DNA of 64,000 bases, taken from NCBI RefSeq assembly GCF_028583425.1, contig NC_072796.1:125399464-125463463 (forward strand), read 5' to 3'. Shown here in pieces: positions 34,190 to 44,580 of this stretch (position 1 is the first letter of the stretch; each line of letters begins with the position of its first letter). The notes beneath the pieces were generated by a model. The model was not told where the DNA came from. It worked only from the letters and a program-made list of their open reading frames with translations, and made no database searches. A program made the translations under genes and the position numbers. The DNA is from Eublepharis macularius. Taxonomy: Eukaryota > Chordata > Lepidosauria > Squamata > Eublepharidae.

Positions 34190-37100
34190 CTGCAGGGAAA
34201 GGGGGGAAACTATTAACTAGTAAGCAAACGTTAGTCCTTGCCCAAGTAGGAGGAGATCCTACCAAATACTTACCAAACATTGGCTACGGTCCAAAGAACT
34301 GCAAGATGTAGCTCACTGCCTGAGAAACAGCTTAGGTCTAAGTTTCTCAGATAGCAACCCACTCCTCCCAGAAGCTGATTTGTTTTTTAACCCTCTAGTG
34401 AATTTCAGGTGTAGTTTGGGCCACTGTATGAGAGCCACTGTTCAAAGAAAGAAAACCTGTGGAGACCGGGCTATTGGCAGGGGCTGAAAAATCTGCAGGG
34501 ACTACCTGTTTGTTTTCAGGCACAATTCAAAATGCTGGCACTGACTTTCAGAGCATGGGGCCACGATACAGGAAGGACCACCTCCTCCTGTACTGCGCGA
34601 CCCACTAGCTCCCACTCGAGTTGCATCCACCTGCAGAGCTGTTTCAGTGGTGGATCCTATGCCCTTGGGACCTGCCTGGCTTTTGTTTACTCTCTTTCAG
34701 GCACCAGGCTACAACATGTCTCTTTACACGGGCTTTTAACAGAAGGATACCATCCTTCTCATTTGTATTTTCATGGCTTGATTGTAGATGTTTTTTATGC
34801 CCCTGGTGAGTGCTTGGCTTGTTTTACGTTGATTTTAGTGCTGACAATTTTGTTTCTTTTTATGATTGTACTGTTTTCATTTTGTAACTTGTCTTCAGAA
34901 CATCTCTGGAGAGGCAGAATATTCATTTTGCCAACAAAGAAATCTCACAGCTATGACCCTCTAGGCATGCATTTTAATTGTGGCTAGCAGCAGCAGAACA
35001 GGTCAAGTTTTACAAACTATGAACAAGCTTACAGAATACAATTTTTCATTAATAAAACACGCACACCTTCTTGAATCCTCTTAGCTAAGAGGTTCTGTGC
35101 TCTGCATTCCCAGACCTCCAAACCAAGACCCTGGTTCTTTCAGTAATTTGAGTTATTTGAGCTATTACCAGCTGCAAAACAAGGATAAAACCCGATTGGC
35201 CTTCCTTAATGGCATTGCATCTCGATGTACCATCCCAGACAAATTACTCCAACCTTTGGGAAGCAATGTTGATTTAAGGGAATGGGTATACAAAGAGGAT
35301 GCCCTAATTGATAAATTTTTAATCAGTAAAACAAAATTTGCCCCATGGTACAAAACCATCAAAAAAGACCCACATTAGAGCACGTTATCTGACTGATATC
35401 ACAGTCTATAAGCTTAGGGTAGCATTTACATCATTACGCTTCCAGTCCATGCCAACTGAGATGCTACTCGGGCAATTCAAAAAAAACCCCATCGATCAGC
35501 GGATATGTATCTGTGGAACCTCAAGTGAGGACTTACCACACTATGTTTTAAATTGTCCCTTATACCAGGAACCACGGGGAAAATTTCTCGCTAATATTTT
35601 ATCTGGTCTCCATCTTCTGTCTGACTTTGATAAATCAAATTTTATTCTTTCAGATACAGACCCTTTTATTTTGAATAGGATGGACCTCTATGCCCTGGCT
35701 GCTAGGAAAATAAGGGCAAATGTGGTAGCCAGGAGAGTAAACACCTGACACAGATTAGAAACCGTTCGGTTTTAATGTTGTTTAATGTTTATATTTTAGG
35801 TAAAATGCATTTTAGAGTAATTTTATTTTTATCTATGTAACTATATCTGTATTCTTGTATCTTTTTGCTGTTTTGTAATGAATGATTTTAGATTGTGAAG
35901 GCCTATGGCCACATACAATACATTCGCATTTGCATTTACTGCATAATGATTCTCTCTTCAGCCCTGATAGTATTTATACTACCATGTTTCCTCTACAAAC
36001 ATGATGGCTAGCATCTTGTTTCTCCTCTTCTCCAATTAAGTCTGGGATTCTTGTATTATTCCCAGCACAAGAATGTTTTGGGCAACTGTATGCAGATTTA
36101 GTCTGCCAATGTTGAAGGCCAAATACAGAAATTCTTATCAATGATTTGATTTTGATTTGATTTATTACATTTGTAACCCACTCTCCCCACAAATGAGCTC
36201 AGAGCGGATAACCTGAAACATTACATTTACATTAAAACTGTAACATTAAAACCACAATAAATAACAGTTCAGTCATAAAAATGATTCTAGATGGCAGCCC
36301 ATTTTTCCCATAGCTGCAACAGGGTACATACAGACAGGGCTGTGCACATTTAGCATTTCTGAGCTGCATACCAGTCACAATGTGAGTGCAGAATATCACA
36401 CCCCAAAACCTCAGTTTTCATGCTGAAGAAAGTGTCTAGCTCTTAAAGCTGTGAAAGTTAGGTTGTAAACACAAATGAGACATCTTGTTATCAGCAGGGC
36501 CTTGTTCTATATGGCACGAGCTATTTACTTCTCTCTCCAGCTTGCAAGAGAAAAGAAATTATGGGGCTATGTCCACACCTGCTTGATCTGAATAATTTAT
36601 TCAGGTCCTGTAATTAGCATAGCTCTGTACAGAATCACCACTCACCTCGGTCATCAAAAACAAAACATCTCTGCTCAGTCCAAAAGATGCAACTTTGCCT
36701 TCAATTCCCTGCTGCATTTTTAAGTTACTCTCCAAAGCGAAGGAAGACTGATGCAACTCGATGAGCTGAAGCAGGAGTCTGGCAACAACAACAACAAAAA
36801 AGGACATACATGGTAGGATCCAAAGAACTTTGACAGTCAAAAACCAGCATAAAGAAGCAACAAATTAAAAGGTTTGTTATCAGTGGTGGGAGATTTTCTG
36901 GGCAGTTTACATAGGATCCACTCCAACTGAAGTGGATTTGTAATCTGCTATTTATTTGCAATAGACAGAATCAGCAAGTTTTATATGGCATTACAGAAGT
37001 AACCACATAGGCAGTCCTACTCCTAAAACTCATCCCCCCTCTAAAACATATCCTGAGCAACCCTGAGAACATGGAAGTTCCAAACTCTGCCCCTACCCAT

Positions 37101-39964
37101 GATAGCTTATTCAGGCTTCACTCCTTTTGTCTGTAGGGGTACCTCCCATTGAAATACCATAAAATACAGGTCATCAGATTGAGGACCTCTGGCTGCTGCT
37201 AACCACTCATTATGAATGATCATTTCACTAATTTTCTTCATTTATACTCGGCCTTTCTCCCCAATGGGGGTCCAAAGTGGCTTACATCATTCCCTCCTCA
37301 TCCATTTTATCCTTTCAACCATCCTGTGAAATAGGCTAGGTTGAGTGCATGAGAGTGGCGCAAGGTCACCCAGCAAGCTTCCATGGCAGAGTGGGGGTTC
37401 GAACCTGGATCTCTCAGATCCTAGTCTGACACTCTGACTGCTGCATTAGATTAAATGGTAAGGTTCTGCCCAGGCTCATAAATAACAGCTTGCTGGGTCA
37501 TTTGTGGCAAGGAAGAACTAGCCTTGGGCTACCCAACAGGGAAACTTCAGCAAAACAAGAGCTGGATCCCCCACCCACCCCCTTCACACACAAATCGTTT
37601 CTCAAAGCCCCCGAAGTACAACGACAGGCACAGGTACATATGAACACAGGCAGCAAAATGTTTTGTAGGCTGCTCACTCTTCTGAGCTCATCTGCTGTAC
37701 TAGACCCTGAAAGAGGGTGATCTCTTCGTTTACATGTCAGAGTTAACACAGTTCTGCAAACGTTAAAGCATGTGGTTGCATGGTACCTGATACAGCCACC
37801 CGGCTGAAGTTAAGTGGGTCAGCTGAATGCCTGAATGGGAGACCTGCATAAGCCACCTTGAGTTCCACAGAGAAAGGAAGGTGGAGGGGAAATGCATTTG
37901 CGAGAATTAAAGTAAGAATGAAAATGCTATAAAGCCAGTTTGGTGTAGTGGTTAAGAGCAGCAGGACTCTAATCTGGAGAGCCGGGTTTGATTCCCCACT
38001 CCTCCACTTGTAGCCAGCTGGGTGACCTTGGGTCAGTCACAGCTCTCCAGAGCTCTCTCAGCCCCACCCACCTCACAGGGTGATTGTCATGAAGATAATA
38101 ATGACACACTTTGTAAACTGCTCTGAGTGGGTGTTAAGTTGTCCTGAAGGGCGGTATATAAATCAAATATTATTATTATAAAGATGCATTTATTATTGAT
38201 ATTTGGTACAGTACCTTGCTCTAACAAAGGAGGCACACGCATATATCCAAATGTCTTCCTGTCCCATGGTACCAAACGTAATACTTTCCACTGTGGGCTG
38301 GGGCTCCAGTTTTCCCAGGCTGTCAATGCACGCCTCTGCCCTTTGGCTTTCCTCACTAGATGCAAAGCTGCCATTTGTTTTGGAGGGAGGCGGCAAAGAG
38401 AAATCCTTCCTCCAAGTGTGTTTTTTGCAATGCTGAAAGCCAGTTTCATTTCCAAGGGACTCTGATAAAACCACATTTGTGGAAGAACCATTGCTTTGTG
38501 GGAGATCAGCTTCTGATGCTAGCAGTGGAAAAGGTAAAAGGCTCATATAAGCCTCGGCTAGCAACTTCCAGTATTCGGGGTGAAATGGGTGTAACGAAAT
38601 CAGTTGTTGCAAACACTCAATTATTTTTTCGGTATGGTCCACAGTGCGGTATATGGTTAACTGCAGGCCCAGCACCGTCGTTACGTGGTCAGTGTTTGTC
38701 GCTCCATTTCTCTGGAAAGGAAAATCAGAAGGGAACAGGATAGCCTTTTTATGAAACAATTTTGGGGATAGGTGGGTGGAGAAACAAAGAGAGGAATATC
38801 TCCCTGAATCAACTCCCATTTGAAACTCTTAAATACAGCTGCCAAAAATTAGCACAGCTAGGAAAGCATCAGATTGGTCAGATTGGATCCTACCAGCTTT
38901 TCTGCTGGCTCAAGAGTGGTGGCAGCGGTGGAAAGTACCCTCAAGTAATAGCTGACTTATGGTGACCCCTGCTAGAGTTCTCAAGTCAAGAGGCTAACAG
39001 AGGTGGTTTGCCATTGCCTGCTTCTGCAACCCTGGTCTTCTTTGGAGGTCTCCCATCCAATTACTAACCAAGATCTGGGGTTCTGAGATCTGATGAAATC
39101 AGACTTGCCTGGACTATCCAGGTCAAGGCAGACAGAGGAGTGCTCCCCTTTTAATCTTCCAACAGGCTATACCTAAGATTTTGGGACTAGCATGAACAAA
39201 AACCCACACTGGATGAGACTGCAATGAAGAAGGTAATCAGCCAAGACTGCCCCTTCTTCCTCTTGCATCAGCAATATTGCTACACCAAATCCACTGAACC
39301 CAATTTAAATTGCTCCACCTGGTAGCTGCTGCCATGTTCTGACTATGTTTCTTGTATGTGCAAACCAAAGAGACTCCATTTTAATCCTGTCAGTGTTTTA
39401 AGTGCTTCTTTTGCAGGTGGTAAGCAGTTCAGTAGAAGATATCTTAGAGAAGAGGAATGTTATGACTACAACCCTTCCAGCCTTGGGAAACTTTCACTTT
39501 CTCAGCTCCGAGCCGCTTGTTTTGAGAACTGTCTGACATTAAAAGTTGCAATCCACACTACCTCTTGCAATGAGACAAGAATCCATTGATTTCAAAAGAT
39601 TTACTGAATATAAGCAACCATTATAGTCCACTATCCAAGATACTAGGATCTTGGCTGATACACTAGTATTGTTACGAATGACAAGCAAAGGCTAAGGTAC
39701 AGAATAGCAAATCCCTGCAGGCCCCATCCTCCCCCCATAGTTCTCAAAACAAGCGGCTCGGAGCTGAGAAAGTGAAAGTTTCCCAAGGCTGGAAGGGTTG
39801 TAGTCATAACATTCCTCTTCTCTAAGATATCTTCTACTGAACTGCTTACCACCTGCAAAAGAAGCACTTAAAACACTGACAGGATTAAAATGGAGTCTCT
39901 TTGGTTTGCACATACAAGAAACATAGTCAGAACATGACAGCTGCCACCTTATTATTATTATTAT

Positions 39965-40012
<48 letters not shown>

Positions 40013-42647
40013 CAGCAGCAGTAGCAGCAGCAGCAGCATCATTATCATCATCATAATCAACAGCAACAACAATAACAACAACAATAACAACAACAATAAG
40101 ATTTATAGTCCACCCTCCCTGCAAGCAAGCTCAGGGCAGATTACAGCATACAAATAAATACAATAAATAAAATAGTAAAATCGCAAGAATCACAAGATCC
40201 AAATTCAGTGGCATAAAACGTAGCTCCACAACATAAATTCCTGGTATGACCATGTATTGAAAGCACAGAGCAGGTGACTTTTCTCTGTCATTGTAGGGGC
40301 CTCCTACAATTGATATCATGAGAATAGCAGCAACAGAAATACAAATAGTAGCTATAAAATGGGATTGGGAACGATTGTAATTCTCCAGAAAATTAAGAGA
40401 TGTGCCCATTAATGGCAAGCCTATAAAGAGGAAGGGAGAGGCAGTGATATGTAGTGGTCAGAGCATCAGTCTAGGAATCTGAGAGATGTGGGTTCAAATA
40501 CCCATTGAGTCACAACACTCACAGGGTCACCTTGATTCAGTTATTGTCTCTCAGACTTGCCTACCTCACAGGGCTGTTGTGAGAATAAAAAAGGGAAGGA
40601 AAACTGTATATCCTGCCCAGAGTTCCTCGGACAGGAATGAAACATGCAAGCTAGGTAGACTGAAAAGGGAAAACTACCTACCAGCACCTCTGCAATCTCT
40701 AAAGCTTCCTCATGTCGCCCCAGATGAGCCAGACAGCGAGCCTGACTCTCTTGTACGTCTCTTCTCATGGCTATGTTGCTGGAGGGCAGCAGGGTGAGGC
40801 AGCTGGAGTATTCACGTAGAGCCTTCTGAAATGACAGTTGCAAAGACTGTGAAAAATGGAGCCGACAGGGATTTTGTATAGAACAAAAATAAAGCCGGAT
40901 CAAGGCATTCTAGCACGGTAACAACCTGATAAGCTTAAAAAATAAGGAGCAAGCTTAATCACCAACCCAGCATTCAAAATACACGCTTCCGTTTGTGGAT
41001 GTGGAGTGTTCATTGTCCCAACACTTTGAGAAAAGTGAAGAATACAAGATTTAAATATGGAACACAATGAAAGAAAAATAAATAAATAAGCAATTTGGGA
41101 TGGATTTCATCACCTGCCTGAGAGCAGATCAAGAACAATCCAGATATTGGAGTCTTTACATCACCAAACAGGTTGCTAAGGATTTCTTAGCTACTATGAG
41201 GATCTGTGGGGTGTTGGATAATTTACTAGATCTAAGTTTAAGTTTATTTATTTGTATAATTTTTGATGTGTATATTTGGCTAGTGAGTTATATAGCACTT
41301 TAGACTTTTGATTGTAATAAATGCTTAACAATGGTTCTTTTGATTTGATACTCTTCAACAAGCCAGACAGCAGTCCTAAGATTTAGTAGAGAAAAAATAT
41401 GAACACATGGGTGTGTGAAAATACCTTAAATTCTTGCTGATTATATGCCAAATCCCCTCTGAATTTTTTTACATTGATACTTTCAGCCTCATCCTCGCAG
41501 GTTGTTTCCTCATAAAACCACTGTAAAAAAGGAGAAACAAAAAGGGTTTTAAGTATTAATTATAAACACTAGAATGGTTGGAGACTGACCATTTTAGAGA
41601 ACTGAGAATGGTTTGGGAGAGACAGCAACATTACTTGCAAGGTGTACAAAAATATTGCTTTTATTTCAGTGTTATGAACATTCTGTATCAGCGTCTATGA
41701 CCGAAGAAACAAGGTTTCTTTTGAAATGCTTTTCAACTCTCTGGGAAAACAACAGTCCTGTCATCTGTCTCCAACTGAGCTGGGTTGAACTTGCCATTTT
41801 CTTGCCAATTCAGATGGTAGACAGGTTAAGTAAACAGGGACAGAATGCAACACGCAATGCAGCTGTTGAAAACAGAATGCTGACTTAGGTGGGCCTTGAG
41901 TTGATCCAGCCAGACGCTTTCTCCATTTATATTTCATTGCAGAACAGCAACTACCACAGGCACTTCTTTTTACCGACAGCTTGGTACTTAAACCTATTAA
42001 ATAAATATCTCGAGTTACAGTTAAACCAACTGTCCAGAAACTAACTTTGCCAGACAGATATTTTGAGGTAGGTTAGACTGAGAGAGGACTGGCCCAAAGA
42101 TCACCTTGTAAGAATAGCTGCATTGGGACTGGGCTCAGGTCTCAGTTTGGCACGACAACCCACTGTACCGTATAAGCATGACACCGCCTGGGTGACCTTG
42201 TGCCACTCGCCCAGTTTAGCCTACCTCATAGGGCTGTTGTGATGATGACATGAATTGACCAGTAATGGGATGGAGGGGAGAAAGAATAGCCCCCAAATCC
42301 GCTTCAGTGAAAAAAGGGGGTTGCTAACTTCCAGGTGGTGGCTTGAGATCTCCCGGGATTACAACTGAATTCCAATTCACAGAGATCAATTCCCCTTTGG
42401 AGGGTGGCCTCTATGGCATTCTATTCTGCTGGGGCTCCTCCCCTCCCCAAACCCCGCCCTCTCCAGGGTCTGCCCCCAAATCTCCAGGAATGTCCCGGCC
42501 TGGAGCTAGCAACCCTAGGCCCTCCCTCACCTGAGGCTCGCAGCAACGGGCGCTGTAGGCGGGGAGAAGTGAGGCCGGCCCCTTCTTCCCCCGGCCACCC
42601 CCCTCAAACACCGACTCCTCGAACTCAAATCCCCAAGGCAGCTCCAT
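34016..42647 (-). CDS. C8orf76: C8orf76 orthologue, complete coding region, six exons, 386 aa
   Basis: Minus-strand exons 42531-42647, 41425-41520, 40682-40825, 38215-38711, 36646-36778 and 34016-34189 join in frame from ATG to TGA. Recognisable segments: EFEESVFE near the start, WFYEE opening exon 2, [74 protein letters not shown] and [12 protein letters not shown]. These agree with human C8orf76 (380 aa) as I recall it. The [15 protein letters not shown] and LQLTIYR...[10 protein letters not shown] portions look like tetratricopeptide-type helical repeats (inference). Function is poorly known. Residues between about 170 and 270 (in exon 4) are low-complexity and little conserved; the C-terminal 25 residues differ from human. 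Convergent with FAM83A. In human, read-through from ZHX1 into this gene is known, and the same orientation is kept here. Confidence 0.95.
34520..34985 (+). repeat. L2-type LINE 3' fragment
   Basis: Opens with a remnant reading [12 protein letters not shown], like the L2 ORF2 C terminus, and continues into a T-rich 3' UTR-like stretch. The long open frame over it is not a host gene. Confidence 0.45.
34985..35945 (+). mobile_element. LINE fragment with ORF2 C-terminal zinc-knuckle-like region
   Basis: Two overlapping frames carry LINE ORF2 C-terminal text: [20 protein letters not shown], then [20 protein letters not shown] and the cysteine-histidine motif [21 protein letters not shown] frameshift separates them near 35345-35375. 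A 3' UTR-like tail with GTGAAGGCCTATGGCCACAT follows. Clade not settled (CR1/L2-like or other). Lies in C8orf76 intron 5, antisense to the gene. Confidence 0.7.
36145..36235 (-). repeat. LINE/SINE tail, type H
   Basis: TTTGATTTGATTTATTACAT and CCCCACAAATGAGCTCAGAG; the same tail type occurs at 7105-7200 and 40098-40230. Confidence 0.45.
36646..36778 (-). CDS. C8orf76: C8orf76 coding exon 5
   Basis: 133 bp. The split codon gives Arg, then [20 protein letters not shown] to LMTE. Acceptor GTTGCCAG, donor GTGAGT; brings the frame back to phase 0. Confidence 0.94.
37228..37446 (-). repeat. tRNA-derived SINE, type B
   Basis: Antisense: CCCAATGGGGGTCCAAAGTG, CAAGGTCACCCAGCAAGCTT, GGGTTCGAACCTGGATCTCT (B box). 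Confidence 0.85.
37774..37905 (+). repeat. 5S rRNA-derived SINE, type 2
   Basis: CGGCTGAAGTTAAGTGGGTC and CTGAATGGGAGACC resemble 5S; tail ATAAGCCACCTTGAGTTCCA. Confidence 0.6.
37933..38180 (+). repeat. tRNA-derived SINE, type A
   Basis: Well preserved: GCCAGTTTGGTGTAGTGGTT, GGGTTTGATTCCCC, GAAGGGCGGTATATAAATCA and (ATT)n. Its tail ends about 35 bp from the donor of C8orf76 exon 4 (antisense to the gene). Confidence 0.92.
38215..38711 (-). CDS. C8orf76: C8orf76 coding exon 4
   Basis: 497 bp. Starts [20 protein letters not shown] after a TTTCCAG acceptor and ends ACASFVRA plus two bases; donor GTACTG. The middle is Ser/Asn/Pro-rich and looks unstructured. Confidence 0.94.
38926..39133 (-). 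repeat. 5S rRNA-derived SINE, type 1
   Basis: Antisense: AGCTGACTTATGGTGACCCC, GGTCTCCCATCCAATTACTA. Confidence 0.85.
39333..39936. repeat. Perfect 198-bp inverted repeat with LTR-like spacer
   Basis: Arms 39333-39530 and 39739-39936 are equal in length and, by eye, identical when one is reverse-complemented; spacer 208 bp. On the minus strand 39811-39530 looks like an LTR: it starts TGTTATGACT directly after a purine tract AGAGAAGAGGAA and ends GTCAGACA. The left arm is then an inverted copy of sequence spanning the LTR start. See findings. Confidence 0.88.
39530..39811 (-). mobile_element. Candidate LTR fossil inside the inverted repeat
   Basis: 282 bp, TG...CA termini, preceded by a polypurine-tract-like AGAGAAGAGGAA, so it would be a 3' LTR with about 125 bp of internal sequence. 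Family unknown; no coding region recognised. Confidence 0.4.
39951..40098. repeat. Compound trinucleotide microsatellite
   Basis: (ATT)n-(AGT)n-(AGC)n-(ATC)n-(AAC)n over about 148 bp, grown from the tail of the type-H repeat that follows (40098-40230). Gives an artefactual poly-Leu frame on the minus strand. Confidence 0.95.
40436..40592 (+). repeat. tRNA-derived SINE, type B
   Basis: GCAGTGATATGTAGTGGTCA head, GTGGGTTCAAATACCC B box, TACCTCACAGGGCTGTTGTG; ends about 90 bp from C8orf76 exon 3. Confidence 0.75.
40682..40825 (-). CDS. C8orf76: C8orf76 coding exon 3
   Basis: 144 bp, 48 codons, [20 protein letters not shown] to LEIAEVL. Acceptor CATTTCAG, donor GTAGGT, phase 0. Confidence 0.95.
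41095..41340 (+). repeat. LINE 3' remnant
   Basis: Short frame [20 protein letters not shown] followed by a T-rich 3' tail with AATAAA near 41318; LINE-like but not assigned to a clade. Confidence 0.35.
41425..41520 (-). CDS. C8orf76: C8orf76 coding exon 2
   Basis: 96 bp, 32 codons, [20 protein letters not shown] to QQEFK. Acceptor TTTTTACAG, donor GTATTT, phase 0 at both ends. Confidence 0.94.
42317..42517 (+). mobile_element. hAT-like MITE, TAGGGTTGCCA family, next to a splice donor
   Basis: Ends GGGGTTGCTAACTTCCAG and GCTAGCAACCCTA; interior shares TGCCCCCAAATCTCCAGGAA with the copy at 43771-43984. Lies 13 bp from the C8orf76 exon 1 donor. Confidence 0.8.
42531..42647 (-). CDS. C8orf76: C8orf76 coding exon 1
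   Basis: 39 codons, [20 protein letters not shown] to CCEPQ, phase 0, donor GTGAGG immediately below 42531. GC-rich, at the edge of the promoter region. A hAT-like MITE ends 13 bp inside the following intron. Confidence 0.93.
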
Positions 42648-42945
42648 CCATCCGCCTTCGAAAGACGGAAAGGAGGACGAGGAGAAATAAGCGACGCCGG
42701 AGGCTCCGCTGCTAGAGCGGCCCCTTCTGGTTTACAGAAGACAAGACGTTGCAGGCTAGAACGACCCGCTCAATTCGCGACCCCCTCCCAGAGATGTGTG
42801 GAATAGACCCTTGGGACGATAGAGGTATGGAGTTGACGTCACTTCCGGGATTCCAACGAATGCCGTCTTCAGCCATGATTTTCCATAGAGCCGCATCGCT
42901 CTATCCTTTGACTTCTCTATGGTGAACTTCCTCTGTGTCACCAGT
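42648..42945 (-). promoter_or_regulatory. Probable C8orf76 promoter
   Basis: GC-rich, CpG-containing sequence directly upstream of the C8orf76 ATG. It holds an ETS-type site ACTTCCGG at 42841-42848 next to a CRE-like GACGTCA (42835-42841), both common in TATA-less housekeeping promoters. The transcription start is not determined from sequence. Confidence 0.5.
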
Positions 42946-42949
42946 CTCT

Positions 42950-43330
42950 ATTTCATCATATATTTCATCATGTCACATTATCTATAAATAGAATATAATA
43001 AATAATAAGAATCAAATATGATGTAATTATAATTATATGATGTAATTATTAGATGATATAATTATAATGTCCATAAATATAAGATAACAATATAAATAAT
43101 TATATCATAGAATCATTGGATTAGAAGGGATCGCCAGGGTCATGTAGTCCAACCCCTTGTACAGTGCAGGAAAATCACAACAGCAGTTCACAACGATTAT
43201 ATCTATAAATATAATTAACAATAAAATAAAATATAAATAATTACAGATATTATCTAATATAAGATCCAATAATTATAGATATTATCTAATATAAATAATT
43301 ATAGATAATATTATCTAATATTATACACAT
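42950..43330. other. AT-rich tract upstream of C8orf76
   Basis: Low-complexity ATAATTATA/TATCTAATATA repeats. It contains an antisense CR1 3'-terminal fragment at about 43102-43190 (ATCATAGAATCATTGGATTA, CATGTAGTCCAACCCC, with the CR1 ATTCTATG octamer on the minus strand). Confidence 0.75.
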
Positions 43331-43542
43331 TTGCAATGGAGCCTGTCGAGAACGGAAACGCTGTTCGATGATAGACATGGAACCCTCCGGCCATGGTTTT
43401 TTGCCTTTAATCGGTACGCTGGAGCCTGCACTTCCGGTCGAAACATGGAATCGCTCAAGCTTCCAATCCAAAGTAACGAGGACTTTCACCATAGAGAGGT
43501 TCAAGGGATAGAGCGGCATCCGTAGGGACCTGGGCCAGCGCC

Positions 43543-43707
43543 ATGGCGGCTTTCCTTTTTCACCGGACGTTCGTGCTGTTCGAGGAGAGCGGCTCTTTTC
43601 TTATCTCCATGGCAACCCCAGTCACGCTTCCATTGCCTGTTTCTTTTGGCAAAGAGAGTCAGCCTGCGCTTATGTTCAGGGAAGCCCAGGCGCAGCCTCT
43701 TTTGTAA
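43543..43707 (+). CDS. Candidate small ORF of 54 codons in a CpG-rich block
   Basis: An ATG in strong Kozak/YY1-like context (GCGCCATGGCGGC) opens a 54-codon ORF beginning MAAFLFHRTFVLFEESGSFL and ending in TAA. It lies 0.9 kb upstream of C8orf76 on the opposite strand, about 105 bp downstream of an ETS site ACTTCCGG (43430-43437), so the context resembles a divergent promoter. I recognise no family. Without a longer ORF, splice evidence or conservation it may be a chance ORF or the first exon of a divergent transcript. Confidence 0.22.
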   Translation: MAAFLFHRTFVLFEESGSFLISMATPVTLPLPVSFGKESQPALMFREAQAQPLL

Positions 43708-43770
43708 TGTGGCCTGAGCTGGGGGAGGCTACAGAATGGGCGGACAGCAGGTCCCCACGTTGGGCGAGTC

Positions 43771-43984
43771 TATGGTTGCCAGCCTCCAGGTGGTAGCTGG
43801 AGATCTCCCGGAATTGCAACTGATCTCCAGGCAACAGAGACCAGTTCCTCTGGAGAAAATGGCTGATCTGAATGGTGAACTCTGGCATTATACTCCACTG
43901 AGGCCCCTCTCCTCCCCAAACCCCGCCCTCACTAGGCTCCACCCCCAAATCTCCAGGAATTTCTCAACCTGGACCTGGCAACCG
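43771..43984 (+). mobile_element. hAT-like MITE, TAGGGTTGCCA family
   Basis: TATGGTTGCCAGCCTCCAGG at the left, GGACCTGGCAACC at the right; interior GAGATCTCCCGGAATTGCAA. TSD not clear. Confidence 0.8.
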
Positions 43985-44344
43985 GAGTCACTTCCTCAGG
44001 GTCTGGTGAACATGAAGTGGATAGGAAACAACAACTGTGGGACTACATTGTCAGTGCTTCAAAATCCATGGCACCACCACCTAACCCATGAAACAAATTT
44101 ATAGATTGATAGGACTGTATGGATTCCAAATGTTATGGAATGACAACTGTTGGAAGTCTGGAATTCCCCACAGGGCAAGTACTTCACAGAGCTCACATTT
44201 AATTTACAGGATTTACTGCCACATGTAACAATGCTTTCAAAGGGCAATCAGACAGAATAGAATAAGAAATAAAAATCCAATCTCAAAACCTAAGGTCAAT
44301 GCAGGGTGATGAATCCTAAATCAGGATTTTCCAGACCTCTGGGT

Positions 44345-44580
44345 TGTTTATTTTTATTTTACTTAATTTATACCCTGCCTTTCTCCCTAACAGGGACTCA
44401 GAACAGCTTAAATCATTCTGCTGTCCTCCATCTTTTCGTCACAACAAACCTGTAAGGTAGGCTAGGCTGAGAGTGTGTGACTGGCCCAAGGTCACCCAGT
44501 GAGCTTCAATGGCAGAGCTGGGAATCAAACCTGACTCTCCCAAATCCTACTCTATTCACCCTAGCCGCAACTCCAAACTG
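44345..44580 (-). repeat. tRNA-derived SINE, type B
   Basis: Antisense: ACCTGTAAGGTAGGCTAGGC, CCAAGGTCACCCAGTGAGCT, GAATCAAACCTGACTCTCCC. Confidence 0.8.

Noticed and set aside
34532-34987. 151-codon plus-strand open frame
   Set aside because: Lies in an L2-type LINE 3' fragment.
38184-38743. Plus-strand frames of 93-127 codons
   Set aside because: Antisense shadows of C8orf76 exon 4.
39692-40124. Minus-strand frames with long poly-Leu, poly-Val or poly-Thr
   Set aside because: Translation of a trinucleotide microsatellite joined to the inverted-repeat arm, not a gene.
42404-42715. 103-codon plus-strand open frame over C8orf76 exon 1
   Set aside because: Made of the hAT-like MITE and the antisense of exon 1.
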